A stretch of 64,000 nt of DNA from Dietzia alimentaria 72 (GTDB taxonomy: Bacteria; Actinomycetota; Actinomycetes; Mycobacteriales; Mycobacteriaceae): NCBI RefSeq assembly GCF_000226215.1, contig NZ_AGFF01000024.1:124001-188000 (forward strand), written 5' to 3'. Of the stretch, positions 8,683 to 20,905 are shown piece after piece. Each line of letters opens with the position of its first letter. Position 1 is the first letter of the stretch. The notes beneath the pieces are model-generated. The model searched no databases, had not been told where the DNA came from, and saw only the letters and a program-made list of their open reading frames with translations. The position numbers and the translations under genes were made by a program.

Positions 8683-9093
8683 TCAGACCGCCTCGTCCAG
8701 CCCGAGAAGTCCCCGGATCTCCACGGCCGCACGGTCGAATACCTGATAGAAGACGCCGATCATGCCGGTCTGCACCGCGCCCAGGACGTTCTCGATAGCG
8801 TCATCCACCATCACGCACTCCCGCGGCTGGAGCTCGAGCCGCCGCGCCGCCTCGAGGAACGCCTCGGGGTCCGGCTTCTCCACGCCCGTCACTCCGCTCA
8901 GGACCACGTGTTCGATGCCGAATTCGCGAGCGTCCTGACGCACGCGATCCGCACCCGGCCCCTCGGGCTCGTTGCTGAGCACGGCGAGCCGGACATCGTT
9001 CGTCCTCGCACCGCTGAGGATCAACCGCCAGTTCTCGCGGTCCTCCTCTGTGCCGTCCAGCACCCCGAAGTAGTCGACTATCAGTCCTCGCAT
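8683..9093 (-). CDS. Small HAD-family hydrolase
   Basis: A 136-residue haloacid dehalogenase-fold protein with all four motifs: I DYFGVL (Asp7), II VLSNE, III the Lys in EKPDPEAF, and IV MVDDAIENV. The residue two after the nucleophile is Phe (D-Y-F) rather than the Asp of phosphatases. That resembles the D-x-Y/F form of dehalogenases more than a phosphatase. The protein is too short for a cap domain, so it should act on an open or large substrate. It sits just upstream of the acyltransferase-like gene on the same strand, probably in one operon. Confidence 0.85.
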   Translation of the reverse strand: MRGLIVDYFGVLDGTEEDRENWRLILSGARTNDVRLAVLSNEPEGPGADRVRQDAREFGIEHVVLSGVTGVEKPDPEAFLEAARRLELQPRECVMVDDAIENVLGAVQTGMIGVFYQVFDRAAVEIRGLLGLDEAV

Positions 9094-9222
9094 GGGGACA
9101 GCCTAGGCAACGCCCGCCGAGCGCGCAGTACCGGAGGTGGAACCGATCGCCCATGTCGGCGCGTCATACCGGGTACAGGACGAAATACCGACCCCGGTCA
9201 CCACAGGACGGAGCAGATCCAC

Positions 9223-9765
9223 ATGACGCGCACACCCCTACCACCACCCCTGGTGAATCGCCATCGGTCCACAACGGATGAGCTCGACCACGGGGTGCGC
9301 CCCCTGCCCTCCACCGAACCCGCGCCCGGCCCACGGCGCGAGGAGTCGCCCTCCGGGCGCACCGGCCGCGCCACCCGGGAGCCCGGGCGCAACTCCGAAC
9401 CGGCGGTCCCCGTTCCGGCCCGCCGCGCCGCGCACGGTTTGATTCTCATGGCGTTGGAGGTGGTCGACCGCAAACGGGCACCCCAGAACATGCGGGGAGC
9501 GTTTCCGCCCCACCTGACGGAGATGCTGCGCACTCTGGCCCGCGAAGGCGTACCGGGCCGACAATTCGGCCCCGCACGCATCCACCGAGTTCACATCCAC
9601 GCAGTCAGCCCTGCTGGCCCGCACACGGAGGGGCCGGGCACCGAGCCCGCGGAGGACTACGAGGTCTGTGCCACCTACGCCCGCGGGCCGCGACTGTTCG
9701 CAGTCGCGGCCCGCATCCGGGTGACCACCACCGGAGCCGCGTGTACGGCCCTCAGGCTGGTCTGA
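9223..9765 (+). CDS. Rv3235-family protein
   Basis: A 180-residue protein with a long Pro/Arg-rich disordered N-terminal half (about residues 1-70) and a compact conserved C-terminal half beginning at AAHGLILMALEVVDRK and including APQNMRGAF, FGPARIHRVHIH and YEVCATYARG. It corresponds to the Ala/Arg/Pro-rich protein found next to secA1 in mycobacteria (from memory). Function is unknown, though the syntenic link with secA suggests a role near translocation. The ATG at 9223 lies 11 bases after GGAGCAG; the open frame upstream overlaps the HAD gene and is rejected. It converges on secA1. Confidence 0.8.
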   Translation: MTRTPLPPPLVNRHRSTTDELDHGVRPLPSTEPAPGPRREESPSGRTGRATREPGRNSEPAVPVPARRAAHGLILMALEVVDRKRAPQNMRGAFPPHLTEMLRTLAREGVPGRQFGPARIHRVHIHAVSPAGPHTEGPGTEPAEDYEVCATYARGPRLFAVAARIRVTTTGAACTALRLV

Positions 9766-9797
9766 TTACGACGGGGCACCCCGTCGGTTCCTACGGC

Positions 9798-12575
<2,778 letters not shown>

Positions 12576-12673
12576 AGTCTCGAACGTCCTCGTGGTCGGG
12601 GAATCTGGCGACCAGCGCGATGACACGCGGGTCCACCGCACATCCTAGGGGCTTACGGTCGCCGGGGACACGT

Positions 12674-12712
12674 CGAGGGCGGTCTGCCCCCTCTCGGGTC
12701 GGACCGCCCTCG
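12674..12712 (-). terminator. Hairpin downstream of hpf
   Basis: An 11-bp perfect stem (12674-12684 with 12702-12712) and a 17-base loop, 19 bases after the hpf stop on the minus strand. It separates hpf from the secA1 promoter. Confidence 0.7.
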
Positions 12713-12730
12713 GCTGAAAGAAGTTGTTCG

Positions 12731-13432
12731 TCAGGCGCCGTCGCTCAGGGTCAGGAGCCCGTAGTCGAACGCGTGCCGGCGGTAGACGACCGTGGCGGCT
12801 CCGCTTTCGGAGTCGCGGAAGAGGTAGAAGTCGTGGCCCACCAATTCCATCTTCTCGAGCGCCTCGTCGACCGTCATCGGGGTGCCGTCGTGCTCCTTGC
12901 GGCGCACGATCTGACCGGGCAACTGGTCGTCGACATCGCCGCTGTAGCTGTCCGCGTCGCCCTGCCGGTCCAGTGCTTCCGCCGGTGCGGCGGTGGCCGC
13001 GAGCTCCGCGGTCGCCTCGGCCACGGACTGCGGACGGCGGTGCCCGGATTGGCTGATCTTGCGCCGGGTGCGCGCCTTGCGCATCTGCCGCTCGAGCTTG
13101 GCGACGGCGGATTCCAGTGCCGCGTAGAACGTGTCCTCTGCGGCCTCGGCACGGGCCACACCGGACTTGCCCTTGATGGTGATCTCGATGCGTTGACTGA
13201 CCTTGGACAGTCGCGGGTTGTTCTCGTGCAACAGGATCACGTCGAACCGCTGTATCGCCGGCGACATCTTTTCAATCTTCGCGAGCTTGGTGTTAATTCG
13301 GCTCGCGAAGTGCTCGGGGACCTCGACATTTCGGCCCCTGATGGTGACCTGGGCGTCGGGGATACCGGGATCTTCGGTCAACGGACCGTCGAAGGTGGCG
13401 GGGTCGAGCAGGACTGCGGAAGTCTTCGCCAT
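12731..13432 (-). CDS. hpf: Long-form ribosome hibernation promoting factor
   Basis: A 233-residue long HPF that pairs 70S ribosomes or stabilises them in stasis. The N-terminal domain (about residues 25-130: VTIRGRNVEVPEHF, KIEKMSPAIQRFDV, RIEITIKGKSGVARAEA) binds the decoding centre. A disordered linker of about 45 residues leads to the C-terminal dimerisation domain (IVRRKEH, PMTVDEALEKMELVGHDFYL). The extended N-terminus (about 25 residues before the first strand) is typical of mycobacterial long HPF. A strong ribosome binding site (GAGGAGGAG) precedes the ATG. The 225-base gap upstream, before comF, holds its promoter but no gene. Confidence 0.94.
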   Translation of the reverse strand: MAKTSAVLLDPATFDGPLTEDPGIPDAQVTIRGRNVEVPEHFASRINTKLAKIEKMSPAIQRFDVILLHENNPRLSKVSQRIEITIKGKSGVARAEAAEDTFYAALESAVAKLERQMRKARTRRKISQSGHRRPQSVAEATAELAATAAPAEALDRQGDADSYSGDVDDQLPGQIVRRKEHDGTPMTVDEALEKMELVGHDFYLFRDSESGAATVVYRRHAFDYGLLTLSDGA

Positions 13433-13657
13433 CGAAGCTCCTCCTCATCGGGCCTGCGGCGGACCTGGACGACCGGTCCGGTAACCGCCCGGATACCCGG
13501 TCAAGAAGGTCAACCACATGGCTGAGTGGACACTCTCAGGACGCGGTCACCGGGGGCCAATTTCGGCGAACGTGCTGGTGAACCCCGTCCGATGCTCACA
13601 CTACCCGGTCATGTGCGCGTCGGTCTCCAGTCCACCACAAGTCACCGGAGAGGCCCC

Positions 13658-14431
13658 TCAGGCGGCCGTCAGGCAGAGTACCCCGGCCACCCGCAGCCCC
13701 CCTGCTTCCAGGATTTTGACGCACTCCGCGGCGGTCGCCCCGGTGGTAACCACGTCGTCGACGAGCAGCACCGTCGACGGCGCGCAGAGCAACTCACCGA
13801 CGGTGGAGGGCGCCCCGTCGGACGCCCTGACGGGAGTGCGCTCCGAACGTCTGCGGATCCGTCCGTTCAGATTGTCGGACCTGGCCTGGGCGCCGAGCCC
13901 GGAGGCGTCTCGGACACGTCCACGTACTGCGAGCAACGGGGCCACCGCGACCGGCCCGGCGGGGCGCGACCCGGCGAGGTCCGCGGCCAGGGCGTCCACG
14001 ATCTCGCGGACGTGGTCGAAGCCTCTACGGCGGCGGGCGCGGGCGGCGGCGGGCGCGGGGATGAACACCGTGGGACGCTCACCGGGCTCGGGGAGTTCTC
14101 CCTCGGCACGAAGCTCGTCAAGTCCCGCGGCGAGCGCCGCACCGAATGGCCGGGCTAGGTCCGATCGACCCCGGTCCTTGTACGCGGACACCGCGCGGGA
14201 TGCCGGACCGGAATGGCCGGTCAGTGCCCACACCGGTACCCGGAGGTCTGCGCGGGTGCGGACCACGAGCGGCGGCCCCGCCAGGGTTGCGTCGCACCCC
14301 GCGCACCACCGATGCCCGGGGCGTCCACAGCCTGCGCATTCGAGCGGCACCACCAGATCGGCGAGCGCGGCGGCCCACGACGGCCCCTCGCTCCCTGTTG
14401 TCCGCCCCGACCGGGGTTCGGGGTACACCAC
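13658..14431 (-). CDS. comF: ComF-family phosphoribosyltransferase
   Basis: A 257-residue ComF-like protein with an N-terminal zinc finger (CAGCGRPG then CAGC) and a C-terminal PRPP-binding motif VLLVDDVVTTGAT. The double Arg stretch ARARRRRGFDHV is also typical. ComF proteins are linked to DNA uptake in competent bacteria, but in this order their job is unknown. The GTG start at 14431 follows the lpqB stop by one base, and a second GTG follows directly (14428), so the gene is the last, coupled member of mtrAB-lpqB. The longer open frame upstream lies inside lpqB and is not coding. Confidence 0.87.
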   Translation of the reverse strand: MVYPEPRSGRTTGSEGPSWAAALADLVVPLECAGCGRPGHRWCAGCDATLAGPPLVVRTRADLRVPVWALTGHSGPASRAVSAYKDRGRSDLARPFGAALAAGLDELRAEGELPEPGERPTVFIPAPAAARARRRRGFDHVREIVDALAADLAGSRPAGPVAVAPLLAVRGRVRDASGLGAQARSDNLNGRIRRRSERTPVRASDGAPSTVGELLCAPSTVLLVDDVVTTGATAAECVKILEAGGLRVAGVLCLTAA

Positions 14432-14432
14432 C

Positions 14433-16169
14433 TCAGCCCGCGACGACCGGGACGGCCCGGATCGCCGCCAACCCGTTGATCTCCCGCCAGTACCTCTCGC
14501 CGGTCTCCGCACCCGTGTCCAGGCGTAGTAGCGACCTCTGGTCCACGACATAGACCTCCCTGCCGGCCGCGCCCACGGCGGTGACCGGTCCGGAGATGTT
14601 GCGCTGAGAGAGCGGCTCCGTGCTCGCGCCGTCCACCGAAATGGTGACCACCGGCACCTCGCTGGTCTCCCGTCCCACGACGATCGTGGACCGGTCCCGC
14701 CATGCCACGTCCTCGGCGGTCTCCCCCAGCGCCCTGCCGATCTGCCGGAACGTCCCGGAGAGCGGCTGGCCGGTCTCGGCGGACATCGCACCGATAAACA
14801 CCTTGCCGTCGACCACCACCGCGAGCTGGGTGCCGGACGAGTCCAGCCGGAGACTGCTCACCCGCGACCCAAGAGAGAGGATTGGAGCGGCGTCCATCTC
14901 CTGAACCTCGGGACTGTCGCCACCGGGTGTGATCCGTAGCAACTGCGAGTCGTCGACCATCGCCCACACGCGACCGTCCACGGGATGGAAGGTCGGCCCG
15001 GCCACCCGCTGCCCGGTGAACGCCTCCGCGGGCTCCTCGTCGATCGCACCCACGAGCAGCCTCCGGGCGCCGCCGTCCGCGTCACCGGCCACCACCGCCA
15101 GAGCGCGACCGTCGTAGGACATCGCGGCGTCACGTCCACCGCGGACCGAAGACCAGGGACCCTCCGCCGGCCGGGCACCTCCCGGCTCTATCCGGACCAG
15201 CCCGTCGGCTGCCGTGAGAGCGTGACGCATGGGTGCCACCGGCGGGTACGGGTTGAACTCGCGGACATCCTCGGTGACCCAGCCCTCGGCATAGCGTTCG
15301 TCCAGCGGAGCCCCGTCGCGCTCGAGCCGGTACGGACCCGGCACGTCTGCGCGGGCGAGCGTCCAGACCACCTGTGCGGCGAACTGTGTCGTGGCCTGAC
15401 TGCTCAAGACCGGTAACCCGGTGAAGTCGATGGTCGTGCCGTCGCGGTCGTCGTCGTCCTGGTCTCCGGGTCGTACCGAGACCGAGACCGGCACGCGGGA
15501 GAGCACCGCTTCGGACAGGCCGCGCCTGGGTCCGGTGGCGAGGAGGTTGACGAGCGAATAGCCCAGGTCGGTCCGGTCCGCGGCGGTCCAGCGCGGGTCC
15601 GGGACCAGGGCTTCGCCGCCCCCGGACAGGAAGAACAGGTCGCGTTGAGCGTAGGTCGAGAAGAACTCCGACTTCTCGATGATCACACCGGGCGGTAGTT
15701 CATCGATCCGCCACTGCCCGTCGGTTCGGGTCAACCCGATGGTCTCCTCGAGTTGCCCGACGTCTTCTCGGAAGATGCCTCCGGGGTCGAGCGACCCGAC
15801 CTTCTCGGCGCGGAGCGTGTACTCGGCCCGGTCAGCCTCGCGGCTACCCTCCGCGCTGAGGTCAGCCCGCAGCACGATGACGGTCTGGGCGGAGTCGTCC
15901 CACTTCTGCGCCGCCTCGGGTGTGAGGAACTGGCGGGCGGCGGCGTGGCGTTGATCGGCCATGGCGGCTGCTTTGAGGAAATCCCGGACCAGGAGGTCTG
16001 GCTCCTGGTCCGGGACAGGGGTGGGGACGGACAGTTCCGTTGCCGACGGCGAGAAGGTGTCGATGACCTGGGGCGACGACGACGACGGCAACGTCGCGCA
16101 ACCGGCCGCGACCAGCCCGGTGGCGCAGGCCATCAGAACCGAGGCCACCAGAATCCGTGCCCGGCTCAT
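14433..16169 (-). CDS. lpqB: Lipoprotein LpqB, partner of MtrB
   Basis: A 578-residue lipoprotein with a signal peptide (ARILVASVLMACATGLVAAGC, lipidated Cys24), a GerMN domain (about 60-320) and a C-terminal beta-propeller-like Gmad domain. LpqB binds the MtrB sensor outside the membrane and tunes the MtrAB response. The start is fixed by an ATGA overlap with the mtrB stop and by the signal peptide; a frame running 49 codons further upstream is inside mtrB. Many PPGV and PGDQD turns match the family. Confidence 0.93.
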   Translation of the reverse strand: MSRARILVASVLMACATGLVAAGCATLPSSSSPQVIDTFSPSATELSVPTPVPDQEPDLLVRDFLKAAAMADQRHAAARQFLTPEAAQKWDDSAQTVIVLRADLSAEGSREADRAEYTLRAEKVGSLDPGGIFREDVGQLEETIGLTRTDGQWRIDELPPGVIIEKSEFFSTYAQRDLFFLSGGGEALVPDPRWTAADRTDLGYSLVNLLATGPRRGLSEAVLSRVPVSVSVRPGDQDDDDRDGTTIDFTGLPVLSSQATTQFAAQVVWTLARADVPGPYRLERDGAPLDERYAEGWVTEDVREFNPYPPVAPMRHALTAADGLVRIEPGGARPAEGPWSSVRGGRDAAMSYDGRALAVVAGDADGGARRLLVGAIDEEPAEAFTGQRVAGPTFHPVDGRVWAMVDDSQLLRITPGGDSPEVQEMDAAPILSLGSRVSSLRLDSSGTQLAVVVDGKVFIGAMSAETGQPLSGTFRQIGRALGETAEDVAWRDRSTIVVGRETSEVPVVTISVDGASTEPLSQRNISGPVTAVGAAGREVYVVDQRSLLRLDTGAETGERYWREINGLAAIRAVPVVAG

Positions 16170-17893
16170 GGACGGTTCTCCTCTACCCCCGGCGCCCGCT
16201 CGATCAGCGTCGGCGAGCCGGTCTGTACGAGACGCGCCTCGTCCTCGGGGGTCAGCGGGAGCGGGCTCGAGGTGAGCGTCCCGCCGTGTCGACGCGGAAT
16301 CGTCAGGCGGAAGCACGAGCCCTCGCCGGGGCGACCCCAGCAGTCGAGCCGTCCGCCGTGCAGCTTGGCGTCTTCGAGTGCGATCGCCAGTCCGAGCCCT
16401 GTCCCTCCGGAGCGACGGACTCGCGAGGGATCCGCTCGCCAGAAGCGGTTGAAGACGAGCGCGTCCTCCCCCGGCTTGAGCCCGACTCCGTGGTCGCGGA
16501 CCGACACGGCCAGCGCCGTGTCCGACGCCCGAAGTGTTACCTTGACCGGCTTGGACTCCGAGTGGTCGAGCGCGTTGGCGATGAGGTTGCGCAGGATCCT
16601 CTCCACTCGGCGCGGGTCGACGTCGGCGATGACCGCTTCGTCCGGCATGTCCACCTCGACCTCGACGCCCGCGGATTCAGCGATGTGAGCGACCGTACCC
16701 ACGGCGTCCATGACAGCACCGCGTACGTCCATCGCCGAGTCCGAGAGCTCCGCCATCCCGGCATCGTGGCGCGAGACCTCAAGCAGGTCGGTCAGGAGGC
16801 TCTCGAAGCGGTCGAGTTCGGATATTAGGAGTTCCACGGCCCGTTTCGTGGGGGCGTCGAGGTGCTCCGCGGAGTCCGAGATGATGTCGGCGGCCATGCG
16901 CACGGTCGTGAGCGGTGTCCGCAACTCGTGCGAGACGTCGGAGGTGAAGCGTTTTTGCAGGTCACCGAACTCTTCGAGTTGAGTGATCTGGTCGGACAGG
17001 CTCTGGGCCATGTCGTTGAACGCCATCGCCAGCCGCGCAACGTCATCTTCACCCCGGATAACCATCCGCTCCTTGAGATGACCGTTGGCGAACCGCTGTG
17101 CGATCGACGCCGCCTGTCGGACGGGCAGCACTACTTGTCTGGCGACCATCCATGCGATGGCCGCGGATAGCACCACGATCGCCAACCCCGCGGTGGCGAC
17201 GATGCCGCGCATGATCCCGAGTGTTTGTTCCTCGGTTATCAGCGGATAGACCAGGTACAGCTCGAGGCCGGGAATCGACGAGTCGGTGGGCGTACCGATG
17301 ATGAGCGCCACGGTGGATTCGCCACGAAAGTCGACGGTGACGTACTGCGAGGCGATCCGGCCCCGCCGGACCAGCGACTGCAGCTCGGGCGGAACCTGCG
17401 CACCGGCAGGGCTGACCACCTGTCCACGACCGGTCTGGTCAGGCACCACGATGATCGGGTCGAATGTCCCCGCGTGCACGGAGTCCCCGCCGGAGGCGAT
17501 CCCCCGCTCCCCCAGCGCACTTCTGGCCTGGTCGAGCCGGGACTGATCACTCGTGCCCTCGTCGGTGGCGGCGATCTGTGCCTCGACGGTGAGGCGCAGC
17601 CGACTGACCTGCTCGGTGGCAGCGTCCAGCTTGGTCGAGAGCAACTGGGCGGTCATCTGGCTCTGCAGCATGAACGCGATGGTGAGAATCACGCCCATCG
17701 ACAGCGCGAGCGTGGAGGTGACCACCCTGAGCTGGAGGGACCGTCGCCACAGCTGGGCGATCCGATGCCCGAGGACCGTCGGATCCAGGTTCGACAGCCG
17801 CTCGCGCAGCGTCGGCGACGAATCCGTCGGGTCCGCGGGGTCGCGCTCGCCCCCGGAGGACGCCACCGCGTCGTCCGGACGCGCGATCGTCAC
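16166..17893 (-). CDS. mtrB: Sensor histidine kinase MtrB
   Basis: A 575-residue membrane kinase of the essential MtrAB system that controls cell wall hydrolases and division. Two membrane helices (about 58-78 and 229-251) flank an extracellular sensor of about 150 residues. HAMP follows (to about 305), then the H-box SDVSHELRTPLTT with phospho-acceptor His322, and the ATPase motifs N (ILRNLIANALDHS), G1 (VRDHGVGLKPG), F and G2 (GGTGLGLAIA). It overlaps mtrA and lpqB by ATGA junctions on both sides, giving a tightly coupled operon. Confidence 0.96.
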   Translation of the reverse strand: MTIARPDDAVASSGGERDPADPTDSSPTLRERLSNLDPTVLGHRIAQLWRRSLQLRVVTSTLALSMGVILTIAFMLQSQMTAQLLSTKLDAATEQVSRLRLTVEAQIAATDEGTSDQSRLDQARSALGERGIASGGDSVHAGTFDPIIVVPDQTGRGQVVSPAGAQVPPELQSLVRRGRIASQYVTVDFRGESTVALIIGTPTDSSIPGLELYLVYPLITEEQTLGIMRGIVATAGLAIVVLSAAIAWMVARQVVLPVRQAASIAQRFANGHLKERMVIRGEDDVARLAMAFNDMAQSLSDQITQLEEFGDLQKRFTSDVSHELRTPLTTVRMAADIISDSAEHLDAPTKRAVELLISELDRFESLLTDLLEVSRHDAGMAELSDSAMDVRGAVMDAVGTVAHIAESAGVEVEVDMPDEAVIADVDPRRVERILRNLIANALDHSESKPVKVTLRASDTALAVSVRDHGVGLKPGEDALVFNRFWRADPSRVRRSGGTGLGLAIALEDAKLHGGRLDCWGRPGEGSCFRLTIPRRHGGTLTSSPLPLTPEDEARLVQTGSPTLIERAPGVEENRP

Positions 17894-18570
17894 GAGACCG
17901 GGCCCGCCTTATAGCCGACTCCACGCACGGTCAGGACGACCTCGGGGTTTTCCGGGTCCTTCTCGATCTTCGCGCGTAGACGCTGGACGTGCACGTTCAC
18001 CAGCCGTGTGTCCGCCGAGTGGCGGTAGCCCCACACGTGCTCGAGGAGAACCTCACGCGTGAACACCTGGCGGGGCTTACGGGCGAGCTCCACAAGGAGG
18101 TCGAACTCCAGGGGGGTCAGCGGAATCGGGTTGCCGTCACGGGTGACCGTGTGCGCGGGCACGTCGATCGTCACGTCGCCGATGTGGAGCAACTCGCTCG
18201 GCTCGTCCTCGCCACGCCGCAGGCGCGCGCGAATACGGGCGACGAGCTCTTTGGGCTTGAACGGCTTCATGATGTAGTCGTCCGCACCGGACTCCAGCCC
18301 GAGCACCACGTCGACGGTGTCGGTTTTGGCGGTGAGCATCACGATAGGGACCCTGGACTCCGCCCGGATCTCGCGACAGACATCGATGCCGCTCTTCCCG
18401 GGAAGCATGAGGTCTAGCAGCACGAGGTCGGGCTGGACCGCCCGGAATGTCTCGATGGCCTGGACGCCGTCGCCCACGGTATCGGTTTCGAACCCCTCGC
18501 CCCGCAGGACGATGGTGAGCATCTCTGCCAGTGCGGCGTCGTCATCGACGACGAGGATCTTCGGGGTCAT
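17890..18570 (-). CDS. mtrA: Response regulator MtrA
   Basis: A 226-residue OmpR/PhoB-type regulator. The receiver domain has the acidic pair DDD (8-11), phospho-acceptor Asp53 (LLDLMLPG) and Lys102 (MKPFKP). The winged-helix output domain carries LTPLEFDLLVELARK and DTRLVNVHVQRLRAKIE. MtrA activates genes such as rpf and rip hydrolases and dnaA in relatives. The ATG at 18570 gives the usual length; earlier in-frame codons lack similarity. A possible MtrA-like direct repeat lies about 90 bases upstream, hinting at self-control (weak). Confidence 0.97.
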   Translation of the reverse strand: MTPKILVVDDDAALAEMLTIVLRGEGFETDTVGDGVQAIETFRAVQPDLVLLDLMLPGKSGIDVCREIRAESRVPIVMLTAKTDTVDVVLGLESGADDYIMKPFKPKELVARIRARLRRGEDEPSELLHIGDVTIDVPAHTVTRDGNPIPLTPLEFDLLVELARKPRQVFTREVLLEHVWGYRHSADTRLVNVHVQRLRAKIEKDPENPEVVLTVRGVGYKAGPVS

Positions 18571-18707
18571 TGTCACCACTTGTGTCGGCGAATATGTCGG
18601 CATCATCAGTCGCGCGGCTCGCGGGGACGCTCCCCGTCTCCGGACTCCTGCGTAACCAAACCTTACCCGGCCACCCCAGCGAAACGGGGCGCGGCTCACG
18701 CGTCCGC

Positions 18708-19346
18708 TCAGTCGACCATCACGAGGTCGGCCAACCCGCGGACATCGGGGTCCAGTCCCAGCACGCACCAGGGCGACCGCCATTCCATGGAGGCGAGCCG
18801 ACGGTATGCCCGTCCGGTGTCCTCCTGCAGCCGCGAGTCGCGCTCGTAGCGATCGCGGGCCCTTCCCAGATCGGCGGCTTCCCGGGTTCCCGCGCGCTCG
18901 GCGGCGACCGCGGTGGGGGTGTCGAGCAAAATCTGCAGATCCGGGAGCGGAAGGCCGAGCCGACCGAACTCGAGCTCGCCGATCCAGTCGATCGCCTCGT
19001 CTTGGCGGGCGGGCCCTAGCCTGGCGGCCGTGTAAGCGGCGTTTGACGCCACGTACCTGTCCAGCAGCACGATGTCGTGCGCGGCCCGCAGCCCCGTGAG
19101 GTCGCCGAGCGAGGCCTGCCGATCCATGGCGAACAGCAGGGCCATGGCGTGAGGCGACTCCGCAGCACCCGCCTGGCCCCCGTGCAGTGCATCGGAGGCC
19201 AGGTCGGCGTGCAGGGTTCCGTACCGGGGGAAGGCCAGGCGGCCCACCGAGAGTCCTCGTGCGGACAGTTCACCGACGAGTGCGGTGGTGAGCGTGTTCT
19301 TGCCTGCGCCGTCGAGCCCCTCGACGACGACCAACCGCGCGACCAT
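18708..19346 (-). CDS. tmk: Thymidylate kinase
   Basis: A 212-residue dTMP kinase. The P-loop is GLDGAGKNT (10-18), with Asn in place of the more usual Ser; DRYVASNAAYTAARLG carries the DR(Y) motif. The lid (AAERAGTREAADLGRARDRYER) has a long acidic and Arg-rich segment like that of the mycobacterial enzyme. It supplies dTDP for DNA synthesis. It sits nine bases downstream of ahcY on the same strand and 137 bases upstream of mtrA, the order known from mycobacteria. Confidence 0.94.
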   Translation of the reverse strand: MVARLVVVEGLDGAGKNTLTTALVGELSARGLSVGRLAFPRYGTLHADLASDALHGGQAGAAESPHAMALLFAMDRQASLGDLTGLRAAHDIVLLDRYVASNAAYTAARLGPARQDEAIDWIGELEFGRLGLPLPDLQILLDTPTAVAAERAGTREAADLGRARDRYERDSRLQEDTGRAYRRLASMEWRSPWCVLGLDPDVRGLADLVMVD

Positions 19347-19355
19347 CCCGCCGGC

Positions 19356-20822
19356 TCAGTAGCGGTAGTGCTCGGGCTTGTACGGGCCCTCCACGTCCAC
19401 ACCGATGTAGTCGGCCTGGTCCTTGGAGAGCTTGGTCAGGTTGCCACCGAGAGCCTCGACGTGCAGACGTGCGACCTTCTCGTCGAGGATCTTGGGCAAC
19501 AGGTGCACACCGACCGGGTATTGATCGGCCTTGGTGAACAGCTCGATCTGGGCGATCACCTGATCGGAGAAACTGTTGGACATGACGAACGACGGGTGGC
19601 CCGTCGCGTTACCCAGGTTCAACAGGCGCCCCTCGGACAGCACGATGATCGACCGACCGTCGTCGTCGAACACGAACTCGTCGACCTGCGGCTTGATGTT
19701 GATCCGCGTCACGTTCTCCGCGCTCTCGAGTCCGGCCATGTCGATCTCGTTGTCGAAGTGACCGATGTTGCCCAGGATCGCCTTGTTCTTCATCCGCGTC
19801 ATGTGCTCAAACGTGATGATGTCCTTGTTGCCCGTCGAGGTGATGACGATGTCGGCATCAGCGATCGCCTGGTCCACGGTCACCACGTCAAAGCCATCCA
19901 TCAACGCCTGCAGAGCGTTGATCGGGTCGACCTCGGTCACCTGGACCCGCGCACCCTGCCCGGCCAGTGCCTCTGCGCTGCCCTTACCCACGTCACCGTA
20001 GCCGCACACGAGGGCCTTCTTACCGCCGATGAGGGCGTCGGTGCCGCGGTTGATGCCGTCGAGCAGCGAATGGCGCGTGCCGTACTTGTTATCGAACTTG
20101 CTCTTGGTGACCGCGTCGTTGACGTTCATCGCCGGGAACGGCAGAACACCCTCGGCGTGGAAGTGGTACAGACGGTGGACACCAGTGGTGGTCTCCTCGG
20201 TGACCCCCTTGATGGATTTGGCGATGGCCGTGTACTTGCCGGGGTTGGCCGGCACGGATGCCCGCAGCAGCGCGTGGAAGACCTTCTCCTCGGCGGACCA
20301 GGCCTCGTCATCCGACGGGACCGCACCCGCGGCCTCGAACTCGGTGCCCTTGATGACGAGCATCGTGGCGTCGCCACCGTCGTCGAGGATCATGTTGGGC
20401 TCGCCGCCCTCCCACGTCATGATCTGCTCGGTGCACCACCAGTACTCGGCGAGCGTCTCGCCCTTCCACGCGAACACCGGCACGCCGACGGGCGCCTCCG
20501 GGGTGCCCTCCTTGCCCACGACGACGGCCGCGGCGGCCTCGTCCTGAGTGGAGAAGATGTTGCAGGAAGCCCAGCGGACCTCAGCGCCCAGCGCGGTGAG
20601 CGTCTCGATGAGCACAGCCGTCTGCACGGTCATGTGGATGGAACCCGCGATACGGGCACCGGCCAGAGGCTGCTCGGCCGCGTACTCCTCGCGCAGCGCC
20701 ATCAGACCAGGCATCTCATGCTCGGCGAGACGGATCTGCTTGCGGCCCGCCTCCGCCAGCGACAGATCCGCCACCTTGAACTCGACCCCGTTGACGGACT
20801 GAACCTGCAGATCAGCAGACAT
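19356..20822 (-). CDS. ahcY: Adenosylhomocysteinase
   Basis: A 488-residue S-adenosylhomocysteine hydrolase that clears the by-product of methylation. The NAD motif [15 protein letters not shown], the substrate segment [13 protein letters not shown], the [14 protein letters not shown] variant ([13 protein letters not shown]) and the conserved C-terminal tail KPEHYRY are all present. The length, with an internal insertion of about 40 residues after KGVTEETT, is that of the long mycobacterial form. No SAH riboswitch-like fold was seen in the 83 bases upstream. It is probably co-transcribed with tmk. Confidence 0.97.
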   Translation of the reverse strand: MSADLQVQSVNGVEFKVADLSLAEAGRKQIRLAEHEMPGLMALREEYAAEQPLAGARIAGSIHMTVQTAVLIETLTALGAEVRWASCNIFSTQDEAAAAVVVGKEGTPEAPVGVPVFAWKGETLAEYWWCTEQIMTWEGGEPNMILDDGGDATMLVIKGTEFEAAGAVPSDDEAWSAEEKVFHALLRASVPANPGKYTAIAKSIKGVTEETTTGVHRLYHFHAEGVLPFPAMNVNDAVTKSKFDNKYGTRHSLLDGINRGTDALIGGKKALVCGYGDVGKGSAEALAGQGARVQVTEVDPINALQALMDGFDVVTVDQAIADADIVITSTGNKDIITFEHMTRMKNKAILGNIGHFDNEIDMAGLESAENVTRINIKPQVDEFVFDDDGRSIIVLSEGRLLNLGNATGHPSFVMSNSFSDQVIAQIELFTKADQYPVGVHLLPKILDEKVARLHVEALGGNLTKLSKDQADYIGVDVEGPYKPEHYRY

Positions 20823-20905
20823 ATGTGCGACCAGCTCCTCGTAGATTTATTCGATAGGACTCGGGCACCACACTAGCGGCAGGTCTCACGAACGCGGCGC
20901 GCCCG

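Noticed and set aside
19077-20876. 599-codon open frame antisense to ahcY and tmk
   Set aside because: It spans two well-supported genes on the other strand and consists of low-complexity Leu/Gly/Val/Arg text.
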